From an uncultured Clostridia bacterium (GTDB taxonomy: Bacteria; Bacillota; Clostridia; Christensenellales; Borkfalkiaceae): a stretch of 64,000 nt of DNA. Location: NCBI GenBank assembly GCA_947597925.1, contig CANQFA010000004.1, positions 30,154 to 94,153 of the forward strand, written 5' to 3'. The notes beneath the pieces are model-generated. The model saw nothing but the letters and a program-made list of their open reading frames with translations. It did no database searches and was not told where the DNA came from. The position numbers were made by a program, and so were the translations under genes. Positions 16,903 through 24,953 of this stretch are shown here, in pieces (the stretch's first letter is position 1; each line of letters opens with the position of its first letter).

Positions 16903-19433
16903 GCGGGTTTGACCTCCTCGACGAAGTAGCACTCGATGAGGTCGCCGATGCGGACTTCGTTGAATCCCTCGATGGCGCAGCCGCACTCGAGGCCCGCCGC
17001 GACTTCCTTGACTTCGTCCTTATAGTGCTTGAGCGTCTTGGCATTGCCCTCGACGATCATGATGTTGTCGCGGTAGATGCGCAGTTTTCCGCCGCGCATG
17101 AGCCTTCCCTCTATGACGAGACAGCCCGCCACGACGCCCACGCCCGAGACATTGAAGGTCTGCCGCACTTCGGCCTTTCCGATGAGCGTCTCCTTGTACT
17201 TGGGTGCGAGCATGCCCTTGAGCATGGCCTCCATCTCGTCAAGAAGTTCATAGATGATGCGATACATGCGGACCTCGACGCGGGCGCGCTCGGCGAGCGT
17301 CTTTGCCTTGGCGTCGGGACGCACGTTAAAGCCGATGATGAGTGCCTTGGAGGACTCGGCGAGGGAGACGTCGCTCTCGGTGATGGCACCCGCCGCGGCG
17401 CGGATGACATTGACCCGCACCTCGTCGTTGGTGAGCTTTTCCACGGAGGCGCGGACGGCCTCCACGGAGCCCTGCACATCTGCCTTGATGATGACATTGA
17501 GATTCTTCAGCATGCCCTCTTCGGCCGCCTTGAACATGTCTTCGAAGGAGACCTTGCCGCGGTCCTGCACGAGGGATTCGCGCTGCTTATTTTTGCGCTC
17601 CTCCTGTACCTTCTTCATGAGGGATGCCTCGACCGCGAAGATGGCGTCGCCCGCATTCGGGACGTCTTCGAGGCCGAGCACGGAGACCGCAGTGGAGGGA
17701 CCAGCCTCCTTGACCGATCTTCCCTGATCGTCGAACATCGCACGGACGCGCCCCATCGTCGTTCCCGAGATGAGATTGTCCCCCGTGCGGAGGGTCCCGT
17801 TCTGGACGAGCACGCTCGCCATGGGGCCCTTGCCCTTGTCGAGTTTCGCCTCGATGACCACGCCCTTTGCCTTTCGGTCGGGATTGGCGCGCAGTTCCTG
17901 CATCTCTGCCTGAAGGTAGATGCTCTCGAGAAGCTCGGGGACGCCGTCGCCCGTCTTTGCGGAGACGGGTACGACGATGACGTCGCCGCCCCACTCCTCG
18001 GGCACGAGATTGTAGTTCATGAGCCCCTGCTTCACCTTGTCGGGGAAGACATTGGGCTTATCCATCTTATTCATCGCCACGATGATGGGGACGCCTGCGG
18101 CCTTTGCATGGTCGATCGCCTCCACCGTCTGCGGCATGATGCCGTCATCCGCGGCGACGACGAGCACCACGATATCGGTCACCTGTGCCCCGCGCGCACG
18201 CATGGCGGTGAATGCCGCATGCCCCGGCGTGTCGATAAAGGTGATCTTCCTGTCGCCGTCAAGCGTCACGGTATAGGCACCGATGCTCTGGGTGATGCCT
18301 CCCGCCTCCCCGGCGGTGACATTGGATTTGCGGATATAGTCGAGCAGGGAGGTCTTGCCGTGGTCGACATGCCCCATGACGGTGACGACGGGCGCGCGGA
18401 CGACGAGGCTGGCCTCTTCATCGGCGCCGTGCTCCTCGATGAGCACCTCCTCTGCCGTCTTCTCGGGTCTGTATTCGAGGTCGATGCCCATCTCGAGCGC
18501 CATAAACGCGGCGCTGTCGTAGTCCACCGATTCATTGACCGTCTTCATGATGCCCTCTTTGAAGAGGCGCTTGGTGATCTCCGCGGCGGAGATGCCGAGT
18601 TTCTCCGAGAGGACCTTGATGGGGATCTCGCGGGTGGTCACGACGGCATGGTCGATATGGACGGTCTGCGTCTCCTTGCGGACCTTCTTGCCGAAGCGCG
18701 CCTTTCTGTATCCGCTCTCGCGGTCGAAATCGCTGATGCTCGCCCCCTGCTGGCGCTGAAGAGCACGCTTGTTGACGGGCCCGCGCGACTTCTCCACATA
18801 GGTCTTTTCAAACTTTTTCGCCGTGTCCCGTCTGGGTGCGGGAGCGGGTGCGGGGATGGGTCTGGGAGGACGTGCCCCTGTGCCCATGGGCGGTCTCGGT
18901 CCCATGGGTCTTGTCGCTGCGGGACGATTCCCCGCTGCGCCGCTCTGGGGACGCGACGGGATATAGGTAGGACGCTGCTGGGGACGTTCCGGACGGAAAG
19001 TGCGGGGCTGCTGAGGCTGCTGCGCCCCTGCCTGCGGGCGGGATTGCGGCGCCTGTGCCTGCGGCTTTTCGGGACGAGGCGGACGTGCGGCGGGCTTTGC
19101 GGGCTCGCTCTTCTTCTCCTCGGAAGATGCCTTCTCGCGCTCCTTTTCTTCGGCGCGGGCAGCCTCCTCTTCGGCGCGCTTCGATTCCTGCTCCGCTTTG
19201 ATACGAGCAGCTTCCTCTTCGGCGCGTCTTGCCTCCTCGGCGAGGCGCTGCTCTTCCTCCTTGCGCTTTGCCTCCTCTTCGGCGCGCCGCTTCGCCGCGG
19301 CCGCCTCGAAGTCGCCGAGGCGCTTTAAGATATCGGAGAGCTTCTTCTCGTTCGCCGAGATCGCCTCCTTGAGCGCGGCAGTTGCCTTGTCCTTGGGCAA
19401 TGCCCCTAATTTTTCAAGATTGTCATATGCCAT
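16899..19433 (-). CDS. infB: translation initiation factor IF-2
   Basis: GTPase that positions initiator tRNA; 844 aa. A short IF2-N module lies near the N-terminus. A long charged Glu/Arg/Ala coiled-coil follows (about 30-120), then a Pro/Gln/Arg-rich linker (about 120-240). The G domain contains [14 protein letters not shown] (G1), [11 protein letters not shown] (G3) and NKMDKP (G4), and domains II-IV follow with VKPA at the end. The ATG at 19433 has GGGGAGGGG upstream and overlaps ylxQ by 11 nt. The low-complexity N-terminal region is longer than in B. subtilis IF-2, as in many high-GC clostridia. Confidence 0.96.
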   Translation of the reverse strand: MAYDNLEKLGALPKDKATAALKEAISANEKKLSDILKRLGDFEAAAAKRRAEEEAKRKEEEQRLAEEARRAEEEAARIKAEQESKRAEEEAARAEEKEREKASSEEKKSEPAKPAARPPRPEKPQAQAPQSRPQAGAQQPQQPRTFRPERPQQRPTYIPSRPQSGAAGNRPAATRPMGPRPPMGTGARPPRPIPAPAPAPRRDTAKKFEKTYVEKSRGPVNKRALQRQQGASISDFDRESGYRKARFGKKVRKETQTVHIDHAVVTTREIPIKVLSEKLGISAAEITKRLFKEGIMKTVNESVDYDSAAFMALEMGIDLEYRPEKTAEEVLIEEHGADEEASLVVRAPVVTVMGHVDHGKTSLLDYIRKSNVTAGEAGGITQSIGAYTVTLDGDRKITFIDTPGHAAFTAMRARGAQVTDIVVLVVAADDGIMPQTVEAIDHAKAAGVPIIVAMNKMDKPNVFPDKVKQGLMNYNLVPEEWGGDVIVVPVSAKTGDGVPELLESIYLQAEMQELRANPDRKAKGVVIEAKLDKGKGPMASVLVQNGTLRTGDNLISGTTMGRVRAMFDDQGRSVKEAGPSTAVSVLGLEDVPNAGDAIFAVEASLMKKVQEERKNKQRESLVQDRGKVSFEDMFKAAEEGMLKNLNVIIKADVQGSVEAVRASVEKLTNDEVRVNVIRAAAGAITESDVSLAESSKALIIGFNVRPDAKAKTLAERARVEVRMYRIIYELLDEMEAMLKGMLAPKYKETLIGKAEVRQTFNVSGVGVVAGCLVIEGRLMRGGKLRIYRDNIMIVEGNAKTLKHYKDEVKEVAAGLECGCAIEGFNEVRIGDLIECYFVEEVKPA

Positions 19434-19749
19434 GATCGGTCCCCTCCCCGAGGTCTCCCCCGTCCGTCGCTGCGGCGTATGCCGCCCGTGCAAGCTGCTC
19501 GTCCCGCACGGCAACCAGTTTGCAGTTTGCCTTTCCCGTGAGCTCTTCGAGCCCCTCCGTCATGACGACGGGACAGGAAAAGCGGGTGCGCAGTTTCATG
19601 ATCTCCTTCACGGTATTTTGCGATGCACTGCGGTCGGCGAACAGGACATAGACCCTGCCGCGCGTCGCCTCGAGCGCATTGACGCCGAGGACAGCCTTGC
19701 GCGCACGCATCGCAAACCCGAGGTATGCTTTAAGTTTGGCTCTTTCCAA
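19423..19749 (-). CDS. ylxQ: YlxQ-type ribosomal L7Ae-family RNA-binding protein
   Basis: L7Ae/L30e-fold kink-turn-binding protein, 108 aa, always found between ylxR and infB in Bacillota. Core: LGFAMRARKAVLGVNALEA, then VYVLFADRSASQNTVKEI. The start is judged to be TTG at 19749 because AGGAGGAA lies 4 nt before it and no ATG precedes the conserved core. It therefore starts inside the last 20 nt of ylxR. The end overlaps infB by 11 nt. Its exact role is unknown, possibly assembly of structured RNA. Confidence 0.87.
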   Translation of the reverse strand: MERAKLKAYLGFAMRARKAVLGVNALEATRGRVYVLFADRSASQNTVKEIMKLRTRFSCPVVMTEGLEELTGKANCKLVAVRDEQLARAAYAAATDGGDLGEGTDHGI

Positions 19750-20005
19750 GGACTTCCTCCTCGATCTTTCGGTAGACGGCATCCTCCACGGGTGCCGAAA
19801 AGACCTTGGCGAGCAATTTTTTCTTTCCCAACTTGAGGACACAGCCCTCTTCGGGACAGACATAGGCGCCCCGCCCCGCGAGTTTCCCGGAGAAATCGGC
19901 ATCTATCTCCCCTTCGGGCGTGCGCACGATGCGCATCATCTCCCGCTTGGGGCGTTCCCTGCGGCATGCGACGCAGGTGCGCATCGGGATCTTCTTTTCT
20001 TGCAT
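19730..20005 (-). CDS. ylxR: YlxR-family RNA-binding protein
   Basis: 91 aa, DUF448 fold. The signature MRTCVACRRERPKREMMRIVRTPEG is followed by GRGAYVCPEEGCV, with the two Cys pairs typical of the family. YlxR proteins are nucleoid- or RNA-associated; in other Bacillota one regulates or assists RNase P. The ATG at 20005 shares its A with the nusA stop (TAATG) and has GGAGGA upstream. Confidence 0.92.
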   Translation of the reverse strand: MQEKKIPMRTCVACRRERPKREMMRIVRTPEGEIDADFSGKLAGRGAYVCPEEGCVLKLGKKKLLAKVFSAPVEDAVYRKIEEEVLGKSQT

Positions 20006-21087
20006 TATTCCTCCGTGCTCTCCTCGCCGAGGTCGAGTTTGGAAGCCGCCGATTCGCTCTTGACATCGATCTTCCATCCCGTGAGACGGGCGGCGAGGCG
20101 GGCATTTTGTCCGTTTCTGCCGATGGCGAGAGAGAGTTTTTCGTCGGGCACGACGGCGACAGCAGACCTTTCCCCCGTCTGCGTGACGGAGATGACGGTC
20201 GCGGGCGAGAGTGCCTTGGCGATGAATTCGAGCGGATTTTCGCTCCAAAGGATGATGTCGATCTTCTCGCCGCCGAGTTCCGCCACGACCGCATTGACGC
20301 GAGCGCCCTTGTTTCCGACGCAGGAGCCCACGGCATCGATGCGGGGATCTTCGGAGGCGATCGCCATCTTGGTGCGCTGACCGGGTTCACGAGAGACCGC
20401 CTTGATGGTCACCGTCCCCGCCTTGATTTCGGGCACTTCTTCCTCGAAGAGGCGCTTCACGAGCCCGGGCGCCGCACGGGAGACGAGGACCTGTGCGTTT
20501 CTTCCGCCGCTCCTCACCCGCTTGACGAACACCTTGATGCGGTCCCCCGCCTCATAGTGTTCCCCGGGGACCTGATCCTGCGGGAGCATGATCCCCTCGA
20601 TCTGCCCCTTCCCGAGCTCGATGCAGATATTGCGCATATCTACCTTTCTCACGAGCCCGCTCATGAGCTCGCCCTCCTTGTCGGAGAACTCGGAGAGGGT
20701 ATTGTCGCGCTCCGCCTCGTGGATCTTTTGCTTGATGACCTGCTTTGCGGTCTGCGCGGCAATGCGCGAGAAGTCCTTGGGGACGAATTCTTCGGAGAGC
20801 ACGCTTCCAACCTTTGCGCTCTTCTTGATCTCGAGGGCATCCTTGAGATAGATCTCCCCGTCCTCGAGCTCCTCTACATCGTCTGCGACGACGGTGCGCT
20901 GCAGGAAGAAGCGGATGGTGTACTTTTCGGGATCGAGACGGACTTCGACATTTCCCGTCTCCCCGAACATCTGCTTCTTGTAGGCCGAGGCGAGCGCACT
21001 CGAGAGCGCATCGATGAACATCTGCTGTCCGATCCCCCGTTCCTGCTCCAGTTCTTCAAGCGCCATAAAGAAATCCTTATTGGTCAT
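20005..21087 (-). CDS. nusA: transcription termination/antitermination factor NusA
   Basis: RNA polymerase-associated factor, 360 aa, the short Bacillota type. The N-terminal domain (1-130), S1 domain (about 135-200, EGELMSGLVRKVD), KH1 (GARVNAVVAELGGEKIDIILW) and KH2 (VAVVPDEKLSLAIGRNGQNARLA) are all visible; the C-terminal acidic repeats of proteobacteria are absent. The ATG at 21087 has AGGGAG upstream. It can autoregulate through the rimP leader hairpin (see the attenuator entry). Confidence 0.95.
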   Translation of the reverse strand: MTNKDFFMALEELEQERGIGQQMFIDALSSALASAYKKQMFGETGNVEVRLDPEKYTIRFFLQRTVVADDVEELEDGEIYLKDALEIKKSAKVGSVLSEEFVPKDFSRIAAQTAKQVIKQKIHEAERDNTLSEFSDKEGELMSGLVRKVDMRNICIELGKGQIEGIMLPQDQVPGEHYEAGDRIKVFVKRVRSGGRNAQVLVSRAAPGLVKRLFEEEVPEIKAGTVTIKAVSREPGQRTKMAIASEDPRIDAVGSCVGNKGARVNAVVAELGGEKIDIILWSENPLEFIAKALSPATVISVTQTGERSAVAVVPDEKLSLAIGRNGQNARLAARLTGWKIDVKSESAASKLDLGEESTEE

Positions 21088-21128
21088 GGTTCTACTCCCT
21101 AAAATATTTTCTGCGGTGATGCGAGATC

Positions 21129-21584
21129 TCAGACCTCGATGAGAAGGCAGACCCTCGAGCACTTGTCGAAGGGGATGCGAAGTGTCTTTCCGTCCTTCTC
21201 CAAGACGACAGTCCCCTCCTCAAAGGCACACAGCTTGCCCTCGTGATATTTCGCTCCCTCGAAGGGGGCATAGAGATGCACTTCTATCTTCTCGCCCATG
21301 TGGCGGAGGAAGTCCTTTTCCCCCTTGAAGGGGCGGTCGAGACCCAAGGAGGAACAGTTGAGCGTGTAGGGCGCCCCATAGGTCGGGTCGAGGTCGTCAA
21401 GCGGGGCCTCCACGGCGAGGTGGAAGCGCTCGCAGGTCACGAGGTCGATGCCCTCGGGTCGGTCGATGTAGAGGGTGAGCGTATGCGTGCGGTCGTCCCA
21501 GACGGCCTCCGCGAGCTCTACGCCCGTCTCCTCGGCGATGGGTGCGAGAAAGCTCTCGACTTCGCTCATCGGTTTATGCTTCAT
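21129..21584 (-). CDS. rimP: ribosome maturation factor RimP
   Basis: 30S assembly factor, 151 aa, first gene of the nusA-infB operon. The N-terminal alpha/beta domain contains VELAEAVWDDRTHTLTLYIDRPEGIDL and a YTLNCSSLGLDRPFKGEKDF signature (the usual LEVSSPGxDRPL motif, here with CSSLG). A C-terminal SH3-like barrel follows. The ATG at 21584 is chosen for GGGAGGAG upstream. A longer frame through the leader hairpin is rejected. Confidence 0.92.
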   Translation of the reverse strand: MKHKPMSEVESFLAPIAEETGVELAEAVWDDRTHTLTLYIDRPEGIDLVTCERFHLAVEAPLDDLDPTYGAPYTLNCSSLGLDRPFKGEKDFLRHMGEKIEVHLYAPFEGAKYHEGKLCAFEEGTVVLEKDGKTLRIPFDKCSRVCLLIEV

Positions 21585-21631
21585 AGCTCCTCCCTGTCCC
21601 TCGGAAGGAACGCGCCTTCGGGGGGACCCAT

Positions 21632-21659
21632 AAAGAAATGAGAGCGGCGAGCCGCTCTC
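21632..21659 (-). promoter_or_regulatory. attenuator-like hairpin in the rimP leader
   Basis: Perfect 9-bp inverted repeat (GAGAGCGGC / GCCGCTCTC, 21640-21648 with 21651-21659) about 40 nt after the predicted start. On the minus strand it is followed by the imperfect U-tract ATTTCTTT. In B. subtilis NusA represses its own operon through a weak, NusA-dependent terminator in this leader; the position and the poor U-tract fit that model. Confidence 0.65.
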
Positions 21660-21689
21660 AATCCCTGTTTCCATAGATCAAGTGTCTTC

Positions 21690-21731
21690 ATTTTACCACA
21701 CGCCGCGGGATTTTGCAAGCATTTCCCGCGG
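21690..21731 (-). promoter_or_regulatory. rimP operon promoter overlapped by an inverted repeat
   Basis: TTGCAA (21713-21718), 17-bp spacer and TAAAAT (21690-21695) on the minus strand. An 8-bp inverted repeat (CCGCGGGA / TCCCGCGG, 21703-21710 and 21724-21731) brackets the -35 element. It could be the stem ending the polC-like transcript or an operator; it has no T-run. Confidence 0.7.
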
Positions 21732-21771
21732 TTTTTTGAAAATTTCCGAAAAATTTCCGTGGAAAGAGAGC

Positions 21772-23271
21772 TCAGAGCGGAAGTTTCCCCTCCATCCGCA
21801 CGAGTTCCATGAAGATCTTGGCGGTCACGAAGGCGTCCTCATAGGCGCGATGGTGGCGGAAGGTAAACCCAAAGTGCTCGGCGACGGTATTGAGTTTATA
21901 ATTTTTGAGGGGAAGGAGGCGCTGGGCGAGGAGCAAGGTATCGTATTGCCGCTGCCCAAAGCGATATCCGAGCGTGTCCCCGTAGTAGCGGATCACTCTG
22001 CAGTCGAACTGTGTATTGTGCGCGACGAGGGCGGCCCCCTCCGTAAACTTGTAGAAGTCGGCGAGGACGGCCTCGAGCTCTGGCGCCCCCTCGAGCATCT
22101 CGTCGGTGATGCCGGTGAGCGTGATAATGTCGGGAGGGAGCTTGGTGGGACAGGCGACGAAGGTGGAAAATTTCTCCGAGATGCTCCCCTTCTCTATCTT
22201 GACCGCGCCGATCTCGATGATCTTGTCCATGGTATTTCCGAGGGAGAGCCCCGTCGTCTCGAGGTCGAAGACCACAAAGGTCTCCTCATAAAATTCCGCG
22301 GGAAGGCGGCTCGTCGAGAAGAGATCTCCCTGCACGAGGTCGGCGGCGGGCGAAGGGAACACCGTGCGGTACTGCGCGGGATAGGGACGTGCGGGACGCT
22401 CCTCGGGGACAAATCCCTCGGGTGCGCTGCCGAGGTCGATGGACTTGGTGCGGAAGGAGAGTCCGCCGTTGTAGAACTCGTTGTCCCCCGTGAGGCAGAC
22501 GCTCATCCCCTCCCGAAGGGCGCGCACCTTCTCGAGGGTCGCCTTCTTCGTGAAGTAAGAGGAACGCAGACTGCCCGTGCCGTCCCCCACGATGAGCGAA
22601 AAATAGGGCTTGCCGTTCTTCGTCTCCCTCTCCTCGATGCGCGAGATGGTCCCGCACACCGTAATGCCCTGTCCCTCCTTGGTGAGGTCGGCGATATAGA
22701 GTGCCCGCGCGGGCTTGGCGCCGTCGATGGGCGAATATCCCGTCACATCGAAAAAGCGGGGCGCAAGCACATATTCCTCGGGGGGCGCCTCGGGCACAAC
22801 CTCCTCGGTTGCCCGCTTGACGAAGTCGAGACGGCACAGCCAGGTGCCGCAGTAGCTCCTGCCGAGTTCCTCGGAGAGGCCGTCGGAGAGCCTCTCCGCC
22901 TCCACATTCGCCGAGGCGGCCTCATTGGCACAGACGGTCACATTGCCGCCCTTGTCGCGGACGGTCACGATGATATCCCCCTCCCGCACGAAGGCAGAGA
23001 GGGTGGGCGCTCTCCTCTTGAGGATCTCGCGCACGGCGATGCCAACCTCCGTCTCGCTCGGGACGGACTTCATGATACGGACCTCGGCGGTGAGGCCCTC
23101 CGCATACCGCGCGGTCACTTCCTGCGCATGGGCGATGTCATCCTGCGTATAGGCCACGTCGGTCACGAGAAAAAAGGTCGCCTTGCGCCCCTCTACCGCG
23201 ATCTTTCTGAGGACGGCGCGGACGAGTCCCGGCGCCCTTCTGATCTCCTGTAAATATTCCTTGCTCTTCAT
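21772..23271 (-). CDS. PolC N-terminal-like protein: OB fold plus DEDDh 3'-5' exonuclease, no polymerase
   Basis: 499 aa. Residues 1-190 resemble the PolC NI/NII region and about 195-280 form an OB fold (ITVCGTISRIEERETKNGKPYF). Residues about 332-490 are a DnaQ/PolC-type exonuclease: FDLETTGLS, LVAHNTQFDCRVI and HRAYEDAFVTA supply the D-E-D-D-h residues. In authentic PolC (about 1,400 aa) a PHP domain surrounds the exonuclease, and the polymerase, zinc and duplex-binding domains follow. Here a short Pro-rich linker replaces PHP and the protein ends after the exonuclease. No continuation is found downstream. The ATG at 23271 overlaps ispG by 4 nt. This is probably a real stand-alone exonuclease. 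Confidence 0.8.
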   Translation of the reverse strand: MKSKEYLQEIRRAPGLVRAVLRKIAVEGRKATFFLVTDVAYTQDDIAHAQEVTARYAEGLTAEVRIMKSVPSETEVGIAVREILKRRAPTLSAFVREGDIIVTVRDKGGNVTVCANEAASANVEAERLSDGLSEELGRSYCGTWLCRLDFVKRATEEVVPEAPPEEYVLAPRFFDVTGYSPIDGAKPARALYIADLTKEGQGITVCGTISRIEERETKNGKPYFSLIVGDGTGSLRSSYFTKKATLEKVRALREGMSVCLTGDNEFYNGGLSFRTKSIDLGSAPEGFVPEERPARPYPAQYRTVFPSPAADLVQGDLFSTSRLPAEFYEETFVVFDLETTGLSLGNTMDKIIEIGAVKIEKGSISEKFSTFVACPTKLPPDIITLTGITDEMLEGAPELEAVLADFYKFTEGAALVAHNTQFDCRVIRYYGDTLGYRFGQRQYDTLLLAQRLLPLKNYKLNTVAEHFGFTFRHHRAYEDAFVTAKIFMELVRMEGKLPL

Positions 23272-24302
23272 CCGATCCATTCCTCGAGCCACGCGAAAAA
23301 TGCGGCTTCCGCTCCCTCGGAAGGCACGCGCTGCGGCTCCTTTCCGCGCTCGAAGATGAGGCAGAATTCTCTGCCGCCCGCAATGCCGAGGTCGGCGTCC
23401 TTTGCCTCACCGGGGCCGTTGACGACGCACCCCATGACGGCGATCTTGAGGGGTTTTTTGACCCCAATTACCCTTTCCTGCACGCGGCGGGCGAGCCCCA
23501 TGCAGTCATATTCACACCTGCCGCAGGTGGGACAGGAGATGACTTCCGCAAACTCCCGCTCGAGCCCGCAGGCGCGGAGGATGGCATGCGCGGCGGTGAC
23601 TTCGAGGACGGGATCCTCCGAGAGGGAGACGCGCACGGTGTCGCCGATGCCTCTCAGCAGGAGGGCGCCGATCCCGACACTTCCCTTTACGATGCCCATG
23701 AGCCCGCCTCCCGCTTCGGTCACGCCGACATGGAGAGGGTGCTCCGTCTTCTCCGCAAGCAGGGCATATGCCTCCGCCGTGACGGGCACCGAGGAGGCCT
23801 TTACCGAGAGCACGAGATCCTCCACACCCAACTTTTCGAGGGCGGCGGCCTCCTCCAAGGCACTTGCAACGAGCGCCTCGGCGCCCCTGCCGTACCGCGC
23901 TTCGGCGCCCCGCTCGAGGCTGCCGAGGTTGGCGCCCACCCTGACGGGGATATGATGCCGCCTGACGCAGTCCGCGACGCGCCTTAAGTCACTCGCCCTG
24001 AGGTTGCCGGGATTGATGCGCAGCTTATCCGCCCCCGCCTCGACGGCAAGTTCTGCGAGCCGCGCGGAGAAATGGATGTCCGCAATGACGGGGATATGGA
24101 CCCTTTCCTTGACGAGGGAGAGAGCGCGCGCGTCCTCCTCGTCGAGCACAGCGACACGGACGAGGTCGCACCCCGCCTCCTCGAGACGAAGAATTTGAGC
24201 GACGCACTTTTCCACGCCGCTCGTCTTTTCCGTCGTCATGCTCTGGACCTTGATGCGCCCCTCTCCGAGACGCACGCCGCCTACGCTTACGACCCGCTTC
24301 AT
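23268..24302 (-). CDS. ispG: 4-hydroxy-3-methylbut-2-en-1-yl diphosphate synthase (IspG)
   Basis: Fe-S reductive step of the MEP isoprenoid pathway; 344 aa. The TIM barrel starts VGGVRLGEGRIKVQSMTT, with LRINPGNL near 94. The C-terminal [4Fe-4S] ligands are in CPTCGRCEYDC, and the family-specific VMGCVVNGPGEAKDADLGIAGG is complete. It overlaps nrdR and the exonuclease gene by 4 nt each. No dxr or rseP neighbour is present, unlike the common dxr-rseP-ispG-polC order; the polC-like gene still follows ispG, so the order is partly conserved. Confidence 0.95.
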   Translation of the reverse strand: MKRVVSVGGVRLGEGRIKVQSMTTEKTSGVEKCVAQILRLEEAGCDLVRVAVLDEEDARALSLVKERVHIPVIADIHFSARLAELAVEAGADKLRINPGNLRASDLRRVADCVRRHHIPVRVGANLGSLERGAEARYGRGAEALVASALEEAAALEKLGVEDLVLSVKASSVPVTAEAYALLAEKTEHPLHVGVTEAGGGLMGIVKGSVGIGALLLRGIGDTVRVSLSEDPVLEVTAAHAILRACGLEREFAEVISCPTCGRCEYDCMGLARRVQERVIGVKKPLKIAVMGCVVNGPGEAKDADLGIAGGREFCLIFERGKEPQRVPSEGAEAAFFAWLEEWIG

Positions 24303-24769
24303 TCCTTCTTGACGTCCTTCTTTTCCATCATGCGCTGCAGTTCGGACATGAAGGAGGAGATATCCTTAAAGGAGCGGTAGACCGAGGCATAGCGCACATA
24401 GGCGACCTCGTCGAGCCCCTTGAGCCCCTCCATGACCATCTCGCCGATCTCCTTCGAAGAGATCTCCTGCACCATGGAATTATAGATCTTCTTGGTGATC
24501 TCCGCGGCGAGCGCATCGATCTTTTCGATGGGCACGGGGCGCTTCTCGCACGCCTTGATGATGCCCGTCTTGATCTTGCCCACGTCATATGCCTGACGGG
24601 TGCCGTCTGCCTTTACGACGAGAATGGGCGAGACCTCGATCGTCTCGTACGTCGTAAATCTTCTGCCGCATCCGATGCACTCTCTGCGGCGGCGGATCGT
24701 CCTGTCGTCGTCCGCCGAGCGCGAATCGATCACCTTGCTCTCCGTACAATCACAATAGAGACAGCGCAT
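24299..24769 (-). CDS. nrdR: transcriptional repressor NrdR
   Basis: Zinc-ribbon/ATP-cone repressor of ribonucleotide reductase genes; 156 aa. The zinc ribbon MRCLYCDC...CIGCGRRFTTYE has both CxxC pairs, and the ATP-cone begins at ILVVKADGTRQAYDVGKI (about 48-65). Length is standard. It heads a small operon with ispG and the PolC-like exonuclease and has its own consensus promoter. No NrdR box was identified by eye in the window. Confidence 0.95.
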   Translation of the reverse strand: MRCLYCDCTESKVIDSRSADDDRTIRRRRECIGCGRRFTTYETIEVSPILVVKADGTRQAYDVGKIKTGIIKACEKRPVPIEKIDALAAEITKKIYNSMVQEISSKEIGEMVMEGLKGLDEVAYVRYASVYRSFKDISSFMSELQRMMEKKDVKKE

Positions 24770-24801
24770 AATTTTCCCCCATCCTTTGTTTTCCTGACCG
24801 T

Positions 24802-24830
24802 ATTATACCACAAAATACGGGACTTGTAAA
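24802..24830 (-). promoter_or_regulatory. nrdR promoter
   Basis: TTTACA (24825-24830), 17-bp spacer, TATAAT (24802-24807) on the minus strand, about 35 nt upstream of the nrdR ATG. Confidence 0.75.
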
Positions 24831-24902
24831 GCGAATGCACGCAAAATATCCGATCGCCCCGAAAAAGCGGCCAAACCGACCTCGCACGGAAAATATTTCA
24901 TC

Positions 24903-24931
24903 TTGACAATATCAAAAATTTCTTGTATAAT
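24903..24931 (+). promoter_or_regulatory. consensus promoter of the VanZ/Ig-like gene
   Basis: TTGACA (24903-24908), 17-bp spacer, TATAAT (24926-24931): a perfect sigma-A promoter with a predicted start near 24938. Confidence 0.85.
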
Positions 24932-24953
24932 GATATCGGAACATATCGAAAGG

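Noticed and set aside
17025..19328. A 767-codon plus-strand frame
   Set aside because: Antisense of infB; its composition (His/Asp/Leu rich) is the mirror of infB codons.
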